The translations under genes were made by a program, and so were the position numbers. Below are positions 34,727 through 43,717 of a stretch of 64,000 nucleotides of DNA, in pieces (positions within the stretch are counted from its first letter, which is position 1; each line of letters opens with the position of its first letter). This stretch comes from DASRBN01 sp035294305 (GTDB taxonomy: Bacteria > Chloroflexota > Ktedonobacteria > Ktedonobacterales > Ktedonobacteraceae). The stretch is taken from the NCBI GenBank assembly GCA_035294305.1, contig DATGLD010000012.1:62001-126000 (forward strand), in the 5' to 3' direction. The notes beneath the pieces are model-generated. The model was not told the origin of the DNA. It was given only the letters and a program-made list of their open reading frames with translations, and did no database searches.

Positions 34727-36336
34727 AAATCCTTGGGATACAGCCCCGGAATGCTCACCGGCAAGTGTCCATACGCCTGCCGTTTGCCAAAAATCGCGCG
34801 CGCGGCAGTATTCAGGGCCGGGCGGGTATATTCATAGGTGACAAGGTAGGTGCGAAGCTGCGGAAATGCCAGCAGATCATATGGATTGCGTACCGCTATG
34901 CCGATCACGCGCCGTCCCAAGGATACGAGCCGGCGCACTACTTCCGCCTGCCCCTCGTCCATATGCGCATTGACCGTCGCTACGATGAAAGTATCTGTCG
35001 CGCTCGTGCTTTGCAGCGTCTCCCTGGATGCCTCACCTGCCGGGACGCGCATCATACTGATGTTTGTGTGATACTGCCGTAAGATATCTGCCAGTATATC
35101 ATCTGAATAATAACGATCCTCCACCATCGACATGCTGTATCTCTCGGGAGCAATGACTACGATGCGCTCTTCAGTGTTCAGACGTAGTGGCAGCAGGCCG
35201 GCATCACTTCTGACCAGCACCGGCAGGCGCTCATATGCCCGCTTCTGCAGTTGCATATGCTCCTCATTACCGATTATTGCAGGTATCTTTGTCGCACCGG
35301 GCAGTCTATCCCATGAGAGATGAGTCGCCTTGAGCCTCAGCACGCGTTCCGCCGCTTGCTGGACCACCTGCGGCGCAAGTTCATTTGCCTCTATCGCTGC
35401 GCGAATGGCCGCAAAACTTCCTTGCTGGCGCTCATAAAGATGCGATACCAGCACGAGGTCGTTGCCTGCCTGCAGCGCCATGACTGCTCCTCGCTGTACG
35501 CCGAACGTTTCCGAAATCGCCTGCATCTCCAGGCAATCAGAAATAATAACACCTTTGAAGCCCATATGTTCGCGCAATAACCCCTTGACGATGGCGGGTG
35601 AGAGCGTCGCCGGTAAGTCCTCTTGCTGCGTCAACGCGGGAAAGGCTACGTGCGCGATCATGACGCTGTCGGCTCCAGACTCTATTGAGCGTCGAAAAGG
35701 CGCTAGTTCCAGGCTTTCCAGTCGCTGGAGCGAATGGGGAATCGTAGGCAGCGCCAGGTGCGAGTCGGTGGCAGTATCGCCATGGCCGGGGAAATGCTTC
35801 AAGCAGGAGATGACGCCGGCAGCACGATATCCTCTCACCATTGAGGCGCCGAGACGCGCTACCAGCCGTGGGTCTTCGCCAAAGGAACGGACGCCGATGA
35901 CCGGATTGGCCGGGTTATTATTCACATCGACCACCGGGGCAAGGTTCATGTTGATGCCGAGGGCCAGCAGTTCCTGGCCCGTCGCCCGCGCAACCTCGTA
36001 GGCAATCTCATCTGAGCCGATGGCTCCCAGCGCCATGTTGCCGGGAAATACCGTCACCGTCTCTCCCAACCGCTGCACAATGCCATTTTCCTGATCGATA
36101 GCGATCAGCAATGGATAGCGATGCCCGGCCTCTTTTGCAATCCTCTGCAAGCTCTGCGTCAATTCAAGTATCTGTCGCGCATCGCTGGTGTTGCGCGAGA
36201 ACAGGATGATGTTGCCTATGTGGTAGCGCGTAATCAGATCGATAATATCCTCCGAGGGCGTAGTTCCCCAGAAGCCAACCATCAGCGCCTGCCCAATCTT
36301 CTCCTCCAGGCTCATGCCGTTTGTGTAGGTGTCCAT
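34723..36336 (-). CDS. nagZ: Glycoside hydrolase family 3 beta-N-acetylhexosaminidase (NagZ-like)
   Basis: 537 residues: the GH3 TIM barrel (about 1-335) and a C-terminal domain (about 370-530) as in Gram-positive-type NagZ. The family signature KHFPGHGDTATDSHLALP provides the catalytic His (acid/base) and the strand VIISDCLEM supplies the Asp nucleophile. ENGIVQRLG and AIDQENG form the sugar site. No signal peptide is present, so it should act in the cytosol on imported GlcNAc-anhydro/MurNAc fragments. Context supports this: MurQ, GntR and NagA lie next to it. The GNAT gene downstream overlaps by four bases. Confidence 0.92.
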   Translation of the reverse strand: MDTYTNGMSLEEKIGQALMVGFWGTTPSEDIIDLITRYHIGNIILFSRNTSDARQILELTQSLQRIAKEAGHRYPLLIAIDQENGIVQRLGETVTVFPGNMALGAIGSDEIAYEVARATGQELLALGINMNLAPVVDVNNNPANPVIGVRSFGEDPRLVARLGASMVRGYRAAGVISCLKHFPGHGDTATDSHLALPTIPHSLQRLESLELAPFRRSIESGADSVMIAHVAFPALTQQEDLPATLSPAIVKGLLREHMGFKGVIISDCLEMQAISETFGVQRGAVMALQAGNDLVLVSHLYERQQGSFAAIRAAIEANELAPQVVQQAAERVLRLKATHLSWDRLPGATKIPAIIGNEEHMQLQKRAYERLPVLVRSDAGLLPLRLNTEERIVVIAPERYSMSMVEDRYYSDDILADILRQYHTNISMMRVPAGEASRETLQSTSATDTFIVATVNAHMDEGQAEVVRRLVSLGRRVIGIAVRNPYDLLAFPQLRTYLVTYEYTRPALNTAARAIFGKRQAYGHLPVSIPGLYPKDL

Positions 36337-36382
36337 TTGACTCTTTCCTTTTTATATTGAGGCCTTAATGATATGGGGACGA

Positions 36383-36424
36383 GGGCCGATCAATCGGCGC
36401 TGGGCGCGAGCAATCGGCCCCTAC
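36383..36424. repeat. GCCGATCAATCGGC repeat at the murQ stop
   Basis: GGCCGAT-CA-ATCGGC at 36384-36398 is followed by GCTGGGC and a second half copy AATCGGCCCCTAC (36412-36424). The CTA at 36421-36423 read on the minus strand is the TAG stop of murQ. Confidence 0.8.
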
Positions 36425-37326
36425 GGGACCGCTTCTAGTGCTGCTCTTAATATGTGGCCATGGGCGGCGAGCCTTTCGCGTGCCTGCTCTGGTGAGATGT
36501 TTGCTCGCGCCACCAGGATAGCCGTTTTGACCTCGCCTCCTGTATACACCAATAGTGTTCTTGCGGCATCATTATCCAGCCCTGTTGCCTGCTTTACAAT
36601 CGAGAGGGCACGCTGCTGCAACTTATAGTTTGTAGCTTGCACATCGACCATCAGGTTGCCGAAGGTTTTCCCCAGCAGGATCATTGTGCCGGTGCTCAGC
36701 ATGTTCAGCACCATTTTCTGGGCCGTGCCCGCTTTCAGGCGCGTGGAGCCGCTGATCACCTCCGGCCCGACAAGCGGCGCGATCAGAAGCTCGACTTCCT
36801 GCGCCAGCGGCGTATTCGCATTACATACCAGCCCAATCGTCAAGGCGCCTCGTTCGTTCGCATAAGCAATCGCGCCACGAACATAAGGTGTTCGCCCACT
36901 GGCGGTAATGCCTACCACCACATCGGCTTGCGAGACTTCAAGCGCTGCTAAATCGGCCTGTCCTGCCTCCCAGTTATCCTCGAAGTCTTCGTAAGCCTGG
37001 TCGAGCGCCTGCTGGCCGCCCGCGATGCAGGCTTGCACCATGGTAGGGGAAATATTGAAGGTCGGTGGGCATTCAGAGGCGTCTAAGGCTCCGAGGCGAC
37101 CAGAGGTACCGGCCCCGGTATAGATCAAACGCCCACCGAGCCGCAGCTTCGCGGCGATCGCCTCAATCGCCCTGGCAATATCCGGCACTACCTGCTGTAC
37201 TGCCCGGGCGACCTTCGCATCCTCGGCATTGATTAGCTGTACAATTTCCAGGGGGCTCATGCGATCGATTTCCGTCGTCGCCGGATTCACTTTTTCGGTG
37301 TCCAGCGCGCTTAACGTACGTTCCAT
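36421..37326 (-). CDS. murQ: N-acetylmuramic acid 6-phosphate etherase
   Basis: A 301-residue SIS-domain enzyme that cleaves the lactyl ether of MurNAc-6-phosphate to give GlcNAc-6-phosphate. The signature blocks are GRLIYTGAGTSGRLGALDAS, ECPPTFNISP and VGITASGRTPYVRGAIAYAN. Glu and His candidates of the active site lie in the first block. EVISGSTRLKAGTAQKMVLN and ATNYKLQQRALSIVKQATGL complete the domain. The C-terminal 55 residues hold the UBA-like tail (DAARTLLVYTGGEVKTAILV). NagA, needed for the next step, is divergent and close. The stop lies in a palindromic repeat. Confidence 0.96.
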   Translation of the reverse strand: MERTLSALDTEKVNPATTEIDRMSPLEIVQLINAEDAKVARAVQQVVPDIARAIEAIAAKLRLGGRLIYTGAGTSGRLGALDASECPPTFNISPTMVQACIAGGQQALDQAYEDFEDNWEAGQADLAALEVSQADVVVGITASGRTPYVRGAIAYANERGALTIGLVCNANTPLAQEVELLIAPLVGPEVISGSTRLKAGTAQKMVLNMLSTGTMILLGKTFGNLMVDVQATNYKLQQRALSIVKQATGLDNDAARTLLVYTGGEVKTAILVARANISPEQARERLAAHGHILRAALEAVP

Positions 37327-37363
37327 GCGTTTACCTCCGGTTTTTGCTGCTATTTCCAGCGCA

Positions 37364-38110
37364 TCAGGGTACCAGTTGCTCGCGTTTCATATGTGTGTAG
37401 AATGTATACTTGTGCCCACAATAGACGGCTTTGGCGTACTCGACCGGCTGGTTGCGTTCCGTGTAGGTGACGCGGCGCGTAAAAAGTACCGGGCTGCCAA
37501 CGGAGATTTTCAGGAGTTGCGCCTCTTCGTTGCCCGCCAGTCCCGCTTCCAACTCCTGGTCGGCTGCCATCAGTGGTATGCCGTATTTTGTTTCCAACAC
37601 GCGGTAAAGGGAATTATTTTCCAGATCTTCCTCTAGCAGTCGCTCGCAGCCTTTGAAATTGATCTGAGATAATTCAATGGCCAGAGGTTCGTCATCGGCG
37701 AGTCGCAGGCGGCGCAGGCGGAAAATTGGCGTTCCCTGGCTGATGCGCAATCTTTCGGCAGTTGTCTCATCCGCCGGAGCCATTTCAGCCGAAAGTACTT
37801 TCGTGCCGGGACGCTGCCCGCGCGCGCGGATATCTTCGGTAAATCCAGTCAACTGGATCAATTGCTGCGTAATCTTTTGCTGGCTGACGAACGTTCCCTT
37901 GCCCTGCTCGCGATAAAACAATCCCTCGTTGACCAGGTCCGTAATCGCCTGGCGGGCCGTCATACGGCTGATGCCATACGTTTCCCCCAACTCGCGCTCC
38001 GACGGAATAAGGTCGCCCGGCTTCCACTCACCGGAGCGGATGCGTTCCTTCATGATTTCTTTGAGTTGATAGTAGCGAGGCAAGGGACTGTTTCTATAAA
38101 TTGCACCCAT
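37364..38110 (-). CDS. GntR family regulator, UTRA (NagR/DasR-like)
   Basis: A 248-residue HutC-subfamily repressor. The winged HTH (about 9-75) has WKPGDLIPSERELGETYGIS, RMTARQAITDLVNEGLFYRE and GKGTFVS. The UTRA effector domain (about 95-240) has LSAEMAPADETTAERLRISQ, FRLRRLRLADDEPLAIE and VTYTERNQPVEYAKAVY. GlcNAc-6-phosphate or GlcN-6-phosphate is the usual effector in NagR/YvoA/DasR proteins, which fits the murQ-nagZ-nagA surroundings. The likely operator is at 38283-38301. It lies 37 bp upstream of murQ in the same direction and may be cotranscribed with it. Confidence 0.93.
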   Translation of the reverse strand: MGAIYRNSPLPRYYQLKEIMKERIRSGEWKPGDLIPSERELGETYGISRMTARQAITDLVNEGLFYREQGKGTFVSQQKITQQLIQLTGFTEDIRARGQRPGTKVLSAEMAPADETTAERLRISQGTPIFRLRRLRLADDEPLAIELSQINFKGCERLLEEDLENNSLYRVLETKYGIPLMAADQELEAGLAGNEEAQLLKISVGSPVLFTRRVTYTERNQPVEYAKAVYCGHKYTFYTHMKREQLVP

Positions 38111-38269
38111 CTGTTTTCTCTCAATCTTATCAGACGTTTAAAAAACGCGCGTTCATGCTTTCATGATGCCGCAGGCATCATTTGCGTACAGTATATTACA
38201 CAATGTGGGCTCCCTAGGCCCTGCTCTAGACCTCTTGCATTCTTCCCGGAAATATGGTACTAGTTATGG

Positions 38270-38301
38270 CAAGTGGTATAATTGGTATATTGTATATACC
38301 A
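38270..38301 (+). promoter_or_regulatory. nagA promoter with GntR operator palindrome
   Basis: TG-G-TATAAT at 38274-38282 is an extended -10. It runs into a perfect 8-bp-arm inverted repeat TGGTATAT-TGT-ATATACCA (38283-38301), of the kind bound by HutC-type GntR proteins. The operator would cover the start site of the nagA transcript, and the spacing to the GntR gene (about 170 bp) allows autoregulation. Confidence 0.7.
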
Positions 38302-38532
38302 GTATACTTACTGCTAATAATTCCATACTTTTTCGCGCCTGTCAAGGGTTCAACAAAGGACATCTGGGAATTCCAGGTCAGATTGTCCCAAGGTGATCCC
38401 TGGTGATCGCCTGCCGAATAAATGGCACTGATTCACCCCACCACTGCTGGCGCGCCGGGTGAAGTCGCGCTCTGACTCGTGACTGCGCGGCGCGCCAGGA
38501 AGTGTGTAAGGAGAGGAAGGTTAGGAGGATCA

Positions 38533-39723
38533 ATGCGCTTTACACTACGCGATGCTCGCCTTATTGATGCCGCAACCGATATTGCCCACGGCGATATAAT
38601 CGTTGCCGGCACGCAGATACATGCCTTGAGTCACCCGGGAGACTCAACCGGTGAAGCTGATACCATCATCGATGCAGCGGGTATGCTGGTCGTGCCGGGC
38701 TTTATCGATGTGCACACGCACGGAGGCGGTGGCTATAACCTGCACACCACGGTTGCCGATGAAATTCGGAATTATGCGCGCTGGGTACCTGAGACAGGCG
38801 TCACCTCGTTTCTTATTGCGGTGGTGGGCATACCGGGTTCGATACCCGAAGAACAGTTAAAAACGTCGGTAGAGGTGATGCAGGCCCGCACAGGAGGTGC
38901 GGAGCCACTGGGGATTCACCTGGAGGGGCCTTACATCAGCGTGGCAAGGCGGGGCGCGCACCAGCCATCCTGGCTGCGCATGCCGGATGAGTCCGAGACG
39001 GAGCAACTGCTAGCCTTAACGGACGGCTGCCTGCGCTTGGTTACGCTGGCTCCAGAACTTCCGGGAGCTACGGCTATGATTCGTCGTCTTTTAGAGGCGA
39101 ATGTCACTGTGAGTATGGGCCATACTGATGCGACTTACGAGCAGGCGCAGGAGGCAATACAACTCGGCATCTCGCATGTGACGCATTGCTTCAACGCCAT
39201 GCGGCCCCTCTTGCATCGCGCCCCTGGTCCTCTCGCTGCCGCGGCCCAGGCCGAAAATGTTTCTGGCGAGGTAATCGCCGATGGCGTGCATGTACATCCG
39301 GCGGCCGTGAATGCTTTGATAAGGTTGCTGGGACCGGAGCGCACCATCCTTATCACGGATGCCCTGGCGGCGGCGGGTGTTTCCGATGCCAGCTTCGATT
39401 TCGCCGGCCAGCCCGCGCGGGTTATCAATGGCGCCGCCCGCCTTGAAGATGGAACGATTACCGGCAGCATATTGACAATGGACCAGGCCTTGCGCAATGT
39501 GCTGCTGATGACTGAAGTGACACTCCAGCAGGCGGTAGGTATGCTAACGTTCAATCCTGCTCGCGCTGCCCGCGTCGCGCACCGTAAAGGGCGCTTACAG
39601 GCCGGTTACGACGCCGATCTGCTCATCCTCGATTCCTCGCTCGCCCTCCAGGCCACCATCTGCTGTGGCAAGGTGGCATTTGCGAATGATGAATGGAGGG
39701 AACGGCTTGCGGCGGTCTTGTAG
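38533..39723 (+). CDS. nagA: N-acetylglucosamine-6-phosphate deacetylase
   Basis: The ATG at 38533 follows GGAGG by four bases; a longer frame lacks a ribosome site. 396 residues of the amidohydrolase superfamily. The metal site begins with VHTHGGGG, Glu in HLEGPYIS, and His in MGHTDATYEQAQEA and HCFNAMRPL. The catalytic Asp is in LITDALAAAG. TGSILTMDQALRNVLLMTEV is typical of the family's C-terminal part. It forms GlcN-6-phosphate and acetate from the MurQ product. No NagB gene follows in the window. Confidence 0.95.
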   Translation: MRFTLRDARLIDAATDIAHGDIIVAGTQIHALSHPGDSTGEADTIIDAAGMLVVPGFIDVHTHGGGGYNLHTTVADEIRNYARWVPETGVTSFLIAVVGIPGSIPEEQLKTSVEVMQARTGGAEPLGIHLEGPYISVARRGAHQPSWLRMPDESETEQLLALTDGCLRLVTLAPELPGATAMIRRLLEANVTVSMGHTDATYEQAQEAIQLGISHVTHCFNAMRPLLHRAPGPLAAAAQAENVSGEVIADGVHVHPAAVNALIRLLGPERTILITDALAAAGVSDASFDFAGQPARVINGAARLEDGTITGSILTMDQALRNVLLMTEVTLQQAVGMLTFNPARAARVAHRKGRLQAGYDADLLILDSSLALQATICCGKVAFANDEWRERLAAVL

Positions 39724-39803
39724 TGATGTAGAGATCAGGTTAGAGAGTTTGACAAAATAATCAGGGAATCCTAAGGTTCCTGGTGATTACGCATAAGTCG
39801 GGC

Positions 39804-39878
39804 AGGGATTCTTCGTTTCACTCAGAATGACATGCCCCATCCTGGGGCATGTCATTCTGAGTGAAACGAAGAATCCCT
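39804..39878. repeat. 36-bp perfect hairpin, TCATTCTGAGTGAAACG type
   Basis: Arms of 36 bp (39804-39839 and 39843-39878) with a 3-nt loop. The arm GGGATTCTTCGTTTCACTCA, GAATGACATGCCCCA is a hairpin sequence class of this type. A diverged relative lies at 54235-54330. In the 39724-40016 gap no gene is seen. Confidence 0.85.
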
Positions 39879-40016
39879 CGCGTTTTCGCCCCGCACTCCT
39901 GGCCTGGTCTGCTGATGGGGAATCACCAGAAAGGTTCCCCTTGCCTCTCCAGAGAAGGTAGCGTAAACCATTCGATGGAGCCATTAACACGTTACCAGAT
40001 GAGCAAGGAGCGAGCA

Positions 40017-40688
40017 GTGGAAATTTTCCTGGAAACCGAGCGGATGTTGTTGCGGCGCTTCACGGAGGCTGATGTAGATCACCTGGTCGATCTTGACAGC
40101 GACCCCGAAGTGATGCGCTTTCTGACCGGTGGTATTCCCACCTCTCGTGACGCGATCCAGAACGACATCCTGCCCGCGTTCCTGCGCTCCTACGAGCGAT
40201 ATCCTGGCTTTGGCGTCTTTGCGGCTATCGAGAAGGAAAGCGGAGAATTCCTGGGGTGGTTCAGCTTCCGGCCAAAAGATGCGGCGAGTCGTGAAGAGGT
40301 CTCGCTTGGCTACCGGCTGCGGCACTCCTTCTGGGGCCAGGGCTATGCCACTGAAGGAGCTCGCGCCTTGATTTGCATGAGCTTCACTGAGTTAGGCGTC
40401 CAGCGTGTCGTTGCCACGACCTACCAGGATAGCCTGGCCTCTCGTCGCGTCATGGAAAAGGCCGGTCTTTCGCTGGTACGGACCTACCGTATGACGATGG
40501 AGGAGTTGCAGGCCAATGACAGTACCGCCCACGATCCATCAGAGGCGCTTTGGGATGGTGACGATGTTGAATACGCGCTGCGAAAGGCCGACTGGGAGCA
40601 GCAGAAAGCAGCTTCAAGCCTTACTCATACTTCGGAGTCCAGAGTTGCTCAATCGGAAGTTCCCAGCCGGGAAAGAGGTCTGGAATAG
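40017..40688 (+). CDS. GNAT family N-acetyltransferase (RimJ/RimL-like)
   Basis: The best start is GTG 40017 with AAGGAG six bases upstream, giving 223 residues (the frame is open upstream from 39861). ETERMLLRRFTEADVDHLVD and LDSDPEVMRFLTGG open the RimJ-type GNAT fold. The acetyl-CoA loop is FWGQGYATEGARALI, then ERVV-like VQRVVATTYQDSLASRRVME, KAGL. Members acetylate ribosomal protein N-termini or small amines, so the substrate is open. The last 68 bp overlap the convergent Uma2 gene. Confidence 0.88.
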   Translation: MEIFLETERMLLRRFTEADVDHLVDLDSDPEVMRFLTGGIPTSRDAIQNDILPAFLRSYERYPGFGVFAAIEKESGEFLGWFSFRPKDAASREEVSLGYRLRHSFWGQGYATEGARALICMSFTELGVQRVVATTYQDSLASRRVMEKAGLSLVRTYRMTMEELQANDSTAHDPSEALWDGDDVEYALRKADWEQQKAASSLTHTSESRVAQSEVPSRERGLE

Positions 40689-41199
40689 TAAGCGTATCTC
40701 CATTTTGGAGTATGCTGATCGGAAAAACGTCTTCTTCGCCCTCGGCATCTTTCCTGAGTGAATTCGCACGATAAACACGTACTGTACGCTTGTCCGGATC
40801 AATAAGCAGGCTGACCTGAACTCCCTGCTGTATGAACAGAGCGATCTTCTGTTCAAGCTCACGGATGCGATCGGTACTCGATTTGACCTCGACGATCAGT
40901 TCTGGAACGACATCTGCATATGAGCGCGGCGCTTGTTTAAGCCTCTCTCGTGAAACAAATGAAACATCAGGTGAAAGCAAATCCCCATTTGGCATGCGGA
41001 AACCTGCGCTCGAGTCGGCAATTCGTCCGGCGTTATGCTTAAAAACCCAGTTGCTTAAAAATACAATAAATCGAGATCCAATTTCGCTGGATACGAAATC
41101 TGAAGGACTCATGATAATCAGTTTTCCTTCTCGCAATTCGATTTTGTTGTTGGGGTAGAAAGCCTGAAGCCGTTCCACGTCATGGAAGCTCATAGCCAT
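40621..41199 (-). CDS. Uma2 family putative endonuclease
   Basis: A 192-residue PD-(D/E)XK-type domain of the Uma2 (DUF820) family, common in cyanobacteria and Chloroflexota. NKIELREGKLIIMSPSDFVS opens the fold; the catalytic-site residues are Asp in LLSPDVSFVS, Glu and Lys in PELIVEVKSSTDR. The following helix ELEQKIALFIQQGVQVSLLI and VRVYRA complete it. The family's nuclease role is inferred, not proven. Its 3' end overlaps 68 bp of the preceding GNAT gene. Confidence 0.92.
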   Translation of the reverse strand: MAMSFHDVERLQAFYPNNKIELREGKLIIMSPSDFVSSEIGSRFIVFLSNWVFKHNAGRIADSSAGFRMPNGDLLSPDVSFVSRERLKQAPRSYADVVPELIVEVKSSTDRIRELEQKIALFIQQGVQVSLLIDPDKRTVRVYRANSLRKDAEGEEDVFPISILQNGDTLTIPDLFPGWELPIEQLWTPKYE

Positions 41200-41392
41200 A
41201 GCTGCTCATTCCCTTACTAACATAGATTGAGTTCGTTGCTAACTTTGTACCTTTATGGATATTGTACGCTATCGACCAGCTTTGTCAATGTTTTTCATCC
41301 ATAAATCTCCGCTGAAAATGATGAACCGCACCTCGTTCTCACATCCGCATCACGAATTTTTTGCGCATCGTTGGTATAGTGGTCTAGATGTC

Positions 41393-41723
41393 TTGACAAA
41401 TGAACCAGAAGAAGGTACAGTATTTCCCATAGACTGATCTGGAATTCTCGGAAATAGGTATCTGACTGGCGACGAAACGTATGCTATCGGAAAGGAGGGA
41501 TTGCTGAAAGCAAACGTACAGGTAGTCCCGGTATGCTATGCCGGTAGGGGTTTAGATTTCTCTGACATGCAAATCCCACTTTGTGTTTGTCCTTCTTGTG
41601 CATTGGCAGGTTGTTATATGAGTGCTTTGTGCTATCGCAGGGCGCTCTTTGAAAGTCGAAGTCCAGCGGCTATTTACCAGGATCGTTGAACTGATCCATT
41701 CTTTTAGCGGTAGGAGGTTGCAA
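41393..41723 (+). promoter_or_regulatory. Promoter and long leader of the oligopeptide ABC operon
   Basis: TTGACA (41393-41398) and TACAGT (41416-41421) are 17 bp apart. The transcript would have a leader of about 295 nt. In the leader, CCGGTAT-GCT-ATGCCGG (41528-41544) forms a hairpin. The leader matched no riboswitch class I could recognise. AGGAGG precedes the ATG at 41724. Confidence 0.6.
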
Positions 41724-43418
41724 ATGACTCCCAAGGCTCTCCCCGGTCCGTCTTCAAGGTTGAAGATTCGCTTTACTGCTGTAGCATTCTCTCTGCTGGT
41801 CATTTTTACGCTGATCCTCTCGGCCTGTGGCAGCAGCGGTTCCACCAACAATTCCGGTGGCAAGTCAATACTCAAAGTAGCTGCCCAGTCCTACGATTTT
41901 GCCCAGTCTGGTTGGAATCCATATAATGGCCATCCCAACGCGGGCGTCCTGGGCCTCGTGTATGAGACCCTGTACTTTGTGAATGTGAATGATGGTTCGT
42001 TCACGCCGATGCTGGCCACCAATTATGCGTGGAGCAACAACAATACAACGGTCACCTTCACGATTCGTTCGGGCGTCAAATGGAACGACAACAAGCCGTT
42101 TACAGCAAACGATGTCGCATTTACCTTCAATGCGATGAAACAGTATCCGGCGGCGGATACCAACGGCGTCTGGAGTTATCTCAGCAGCGTAACTGCGCCC
42201 GATGCCAATACGGTGGTGATGAATTTCCAGAAGGCTTATCCGCCTGAATTGGTGACAATTGCCGGGCATGTGTACATCATTCCACAGCACATTTTTGCCA
42301 ACGTAGGTGACCCGACCAAGTATCTCACCGACCATCCTGTCGGCACCGGCCCATTCACTCTGACCAAGTACTCGCCATCCCTGGCCGTGTTCGACAAGAA
42401 TCCGAGTTACTGGCAGGCCGGCAAGGTCAAAGTGGATGAGATCCAGTTCCCGGAATATAAAGATAACTCGACGCTGGCGCTGGCGCTGCCAAGAGGTGAT
42501 ATCGATTGGGCCGGCTACTTCTCGCCCACGCTCAAGCAGGACTTCGTAGACAAAGACCCGGCTCACAACCACCTCTTCATGGATGCCATCAATCTCTATT
42601 CCATCTGTGTCAACCAGCGTGATCCCATAGTTGGTGGCGCTGCCGGCCTGCCGGTTCGCCTGGCGCTCAGCTATGCCCTTGATCGCAGCGCGATTGCGGC
42701 GCAGGCGACTGCCGGTTTGGAACCTCCGGGCAGCATCACTGGCCTGGTACTTCCTACCGCCCAGAACTGGCTGGCCCCGCAGTATGCCAGCCTGCCCACA
42801 ACGGCTGATACTGCCATGGCAGAAAAGTACCTGACCGATGCGGGTTACACGAAAGGTCCTGATGGCATTTACCAGAAAAATGGTAAGCGTTTGTCGCTCA
42901 CGCTGCGAAGCGTGGACAGCTATTCCGACTGGAATGCGGCTGCGCAGTTGATCGCTTCTGAGGCCAAAACGGTTGGCATCGAAATCAAAAATACGACGGT
43001 TGGCGAAGATAACTACTATACCCTGCGCACCGATGGCAAGTATGACTACCAGTTGATGTTCTGCGGTATGGTGGGTGGCCCTACGCCGTACTACCTGTAC
43101 AACCAGTACCTGAACAGCAATGAGATTGGCCAGGGTAAATTCAACTTTGTGGCCTGGAACGACCCTAAGACCGATCAGTATCTGAACCAGTACGCTTCAA
43201 CCACCGATCCGAATGCGCAAAAGCAGGCCATCATGGGCATCGAGCAGATTTTCGTGCAGAACCAGCCGTTCATCCCGTTGTGGACCGGAGCTGACTACGA
43301 TGAGTACAGCACCGCTCACTTCACCGGCTGGCCCGACCAGAGCAACCCGTATTCCAGCGGCAGCCCGAATACTGCCCCTGATATCGAGCAGGTTGTCCTG
43401 CACCTGCAACCAGCGTGA
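41724..43418 (+). CDS. Peptide ABC transporter substrate-binding lipoprotein
   Basis: AGGAGG six bases before ATG 41724 fixes the start (564 residues). The lipobox ILSAC gives lipidated Cys35, then a Ser/Gly-rich linker. This is a family 5 (SBP_bac_5) oligopeptide/nickel-type binding protein: GVLGLVYETLYFVNVNDGSF, WSNNNTTVTFTIRSGVKWND, FTANDVAFTFNAM, HPVGTGPFTLTKY, FDKNPSYW and LRLALSYALDRSAI are all typical. It hands ligand to the permeases encoded next. Size and family suit peptides or muropeptides; ligand not certain. It is the first gene of the operon. Confidence 0.93.
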   Translation: MTPKALPGPSSRLKIRFTAVAFSLLVIFTLILSACGSSGSTNNSGGKSILKVAAQSYDFAQSGWNPYNGHPNAGVLGLVYETLYFVNVNDGSFTPMLATNYAWSNNNTTVTFTIRSGVKWNDNKPFTANDVAFTFNAMKQYPAADTNGVWSYLSSVTAPDANTVVMNFQKAYPPELVTIAGHVYIIPQHIFANVGDPTKYLTDHPVGTGPFTLTKYSPSLAVFDKNPSYWQAGKVKVDEIQFPEYKDNSTLALALPRGDIDWAGYFSPTLKQDFVDKDPAHNHLFMDAINLYSICVNQRDPIVGGAAGLPVRLALSYALDRSAIAAQATAGLEPPGSITGLVLPTAQNWLAPQYASLPTTADTAMAEKYLTDAGYTKGPDGIYQKNGKRLSLTLRSVDSYSDWNAAAQLIASEAKTVGIEIKNTTVGEDNYYTLRTDGKYDYQLMFCGMVGGPTPYYLYNQYLNSNEIGQGKFNFVAWNDPKTDQYLNQYASTTDPNAQKQAIMGIEQIFVQNQPFIPLWTGADYDEYSTAHFTGWPDQSNPYSSGSPNTAPDIEQVVLHLQPA

Positions 43419-43425
43419 TCTTGTA

Positions 43426-43459
43426 CGGTAGGGGTAGAGTGCTTGCTCTATCCCTACCG
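43426..43459 (+). terminator. Hairpin after the binding protein gene
   Basis: CGGTAGGGGTAGAG (43426-43439) pairs with CTCTATCCCTACCG (43446-43459) with one G-U pair; loop TGCTTG. It could reduce readthrough into the permease genes relative to the abundant binding protein. Confidence 0.6.
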
Positions 43460-43575
43460 GCCATCATAGCGATCTTCACCGCCAAAAAATCGTATACTAC
43501 AGGTGTGAAAATGCAAGCAGGGGCTGAGTGTGTGCAAGTAGCACCTTTATGAAATCTGACAACAGAAAATGGAAC

Positions 43576-43646
43576 CCTGTAGGGACAGCGCCTGGTGCCT
43601 GTCCTTTTGGGGCGACGGGATAGGCACCAGGCGCTGTCCCTACAGG
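43576..43646. repeat. Long hairpin repeat, CCTGTAGGGACAG type
   Basis: Perfect 25-bp arms 43576-43600 and 43622-43646 with a 21-nt loop. The arm starts CCTGTAGGGACAGCGCCTGG. With the previous hairpin it fills the 300-bp gap in the operon. Confidence 0.85.
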
Positions 43647-43717
43647 TCGTTTAATGGGATGTGTGAGAAGGAAAATCATCGGGGAATAGATTTGCTCGAG
43701 GAAAAAGGAGCAGCCAG

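Noticed and set aside
41440..41545. A ZTP-type riboswitch suggested by GACTGGCGA in the leader
   Set aside because: Other conserved ZTP elements, such as a CCGCCTGGGC segment, are missing.
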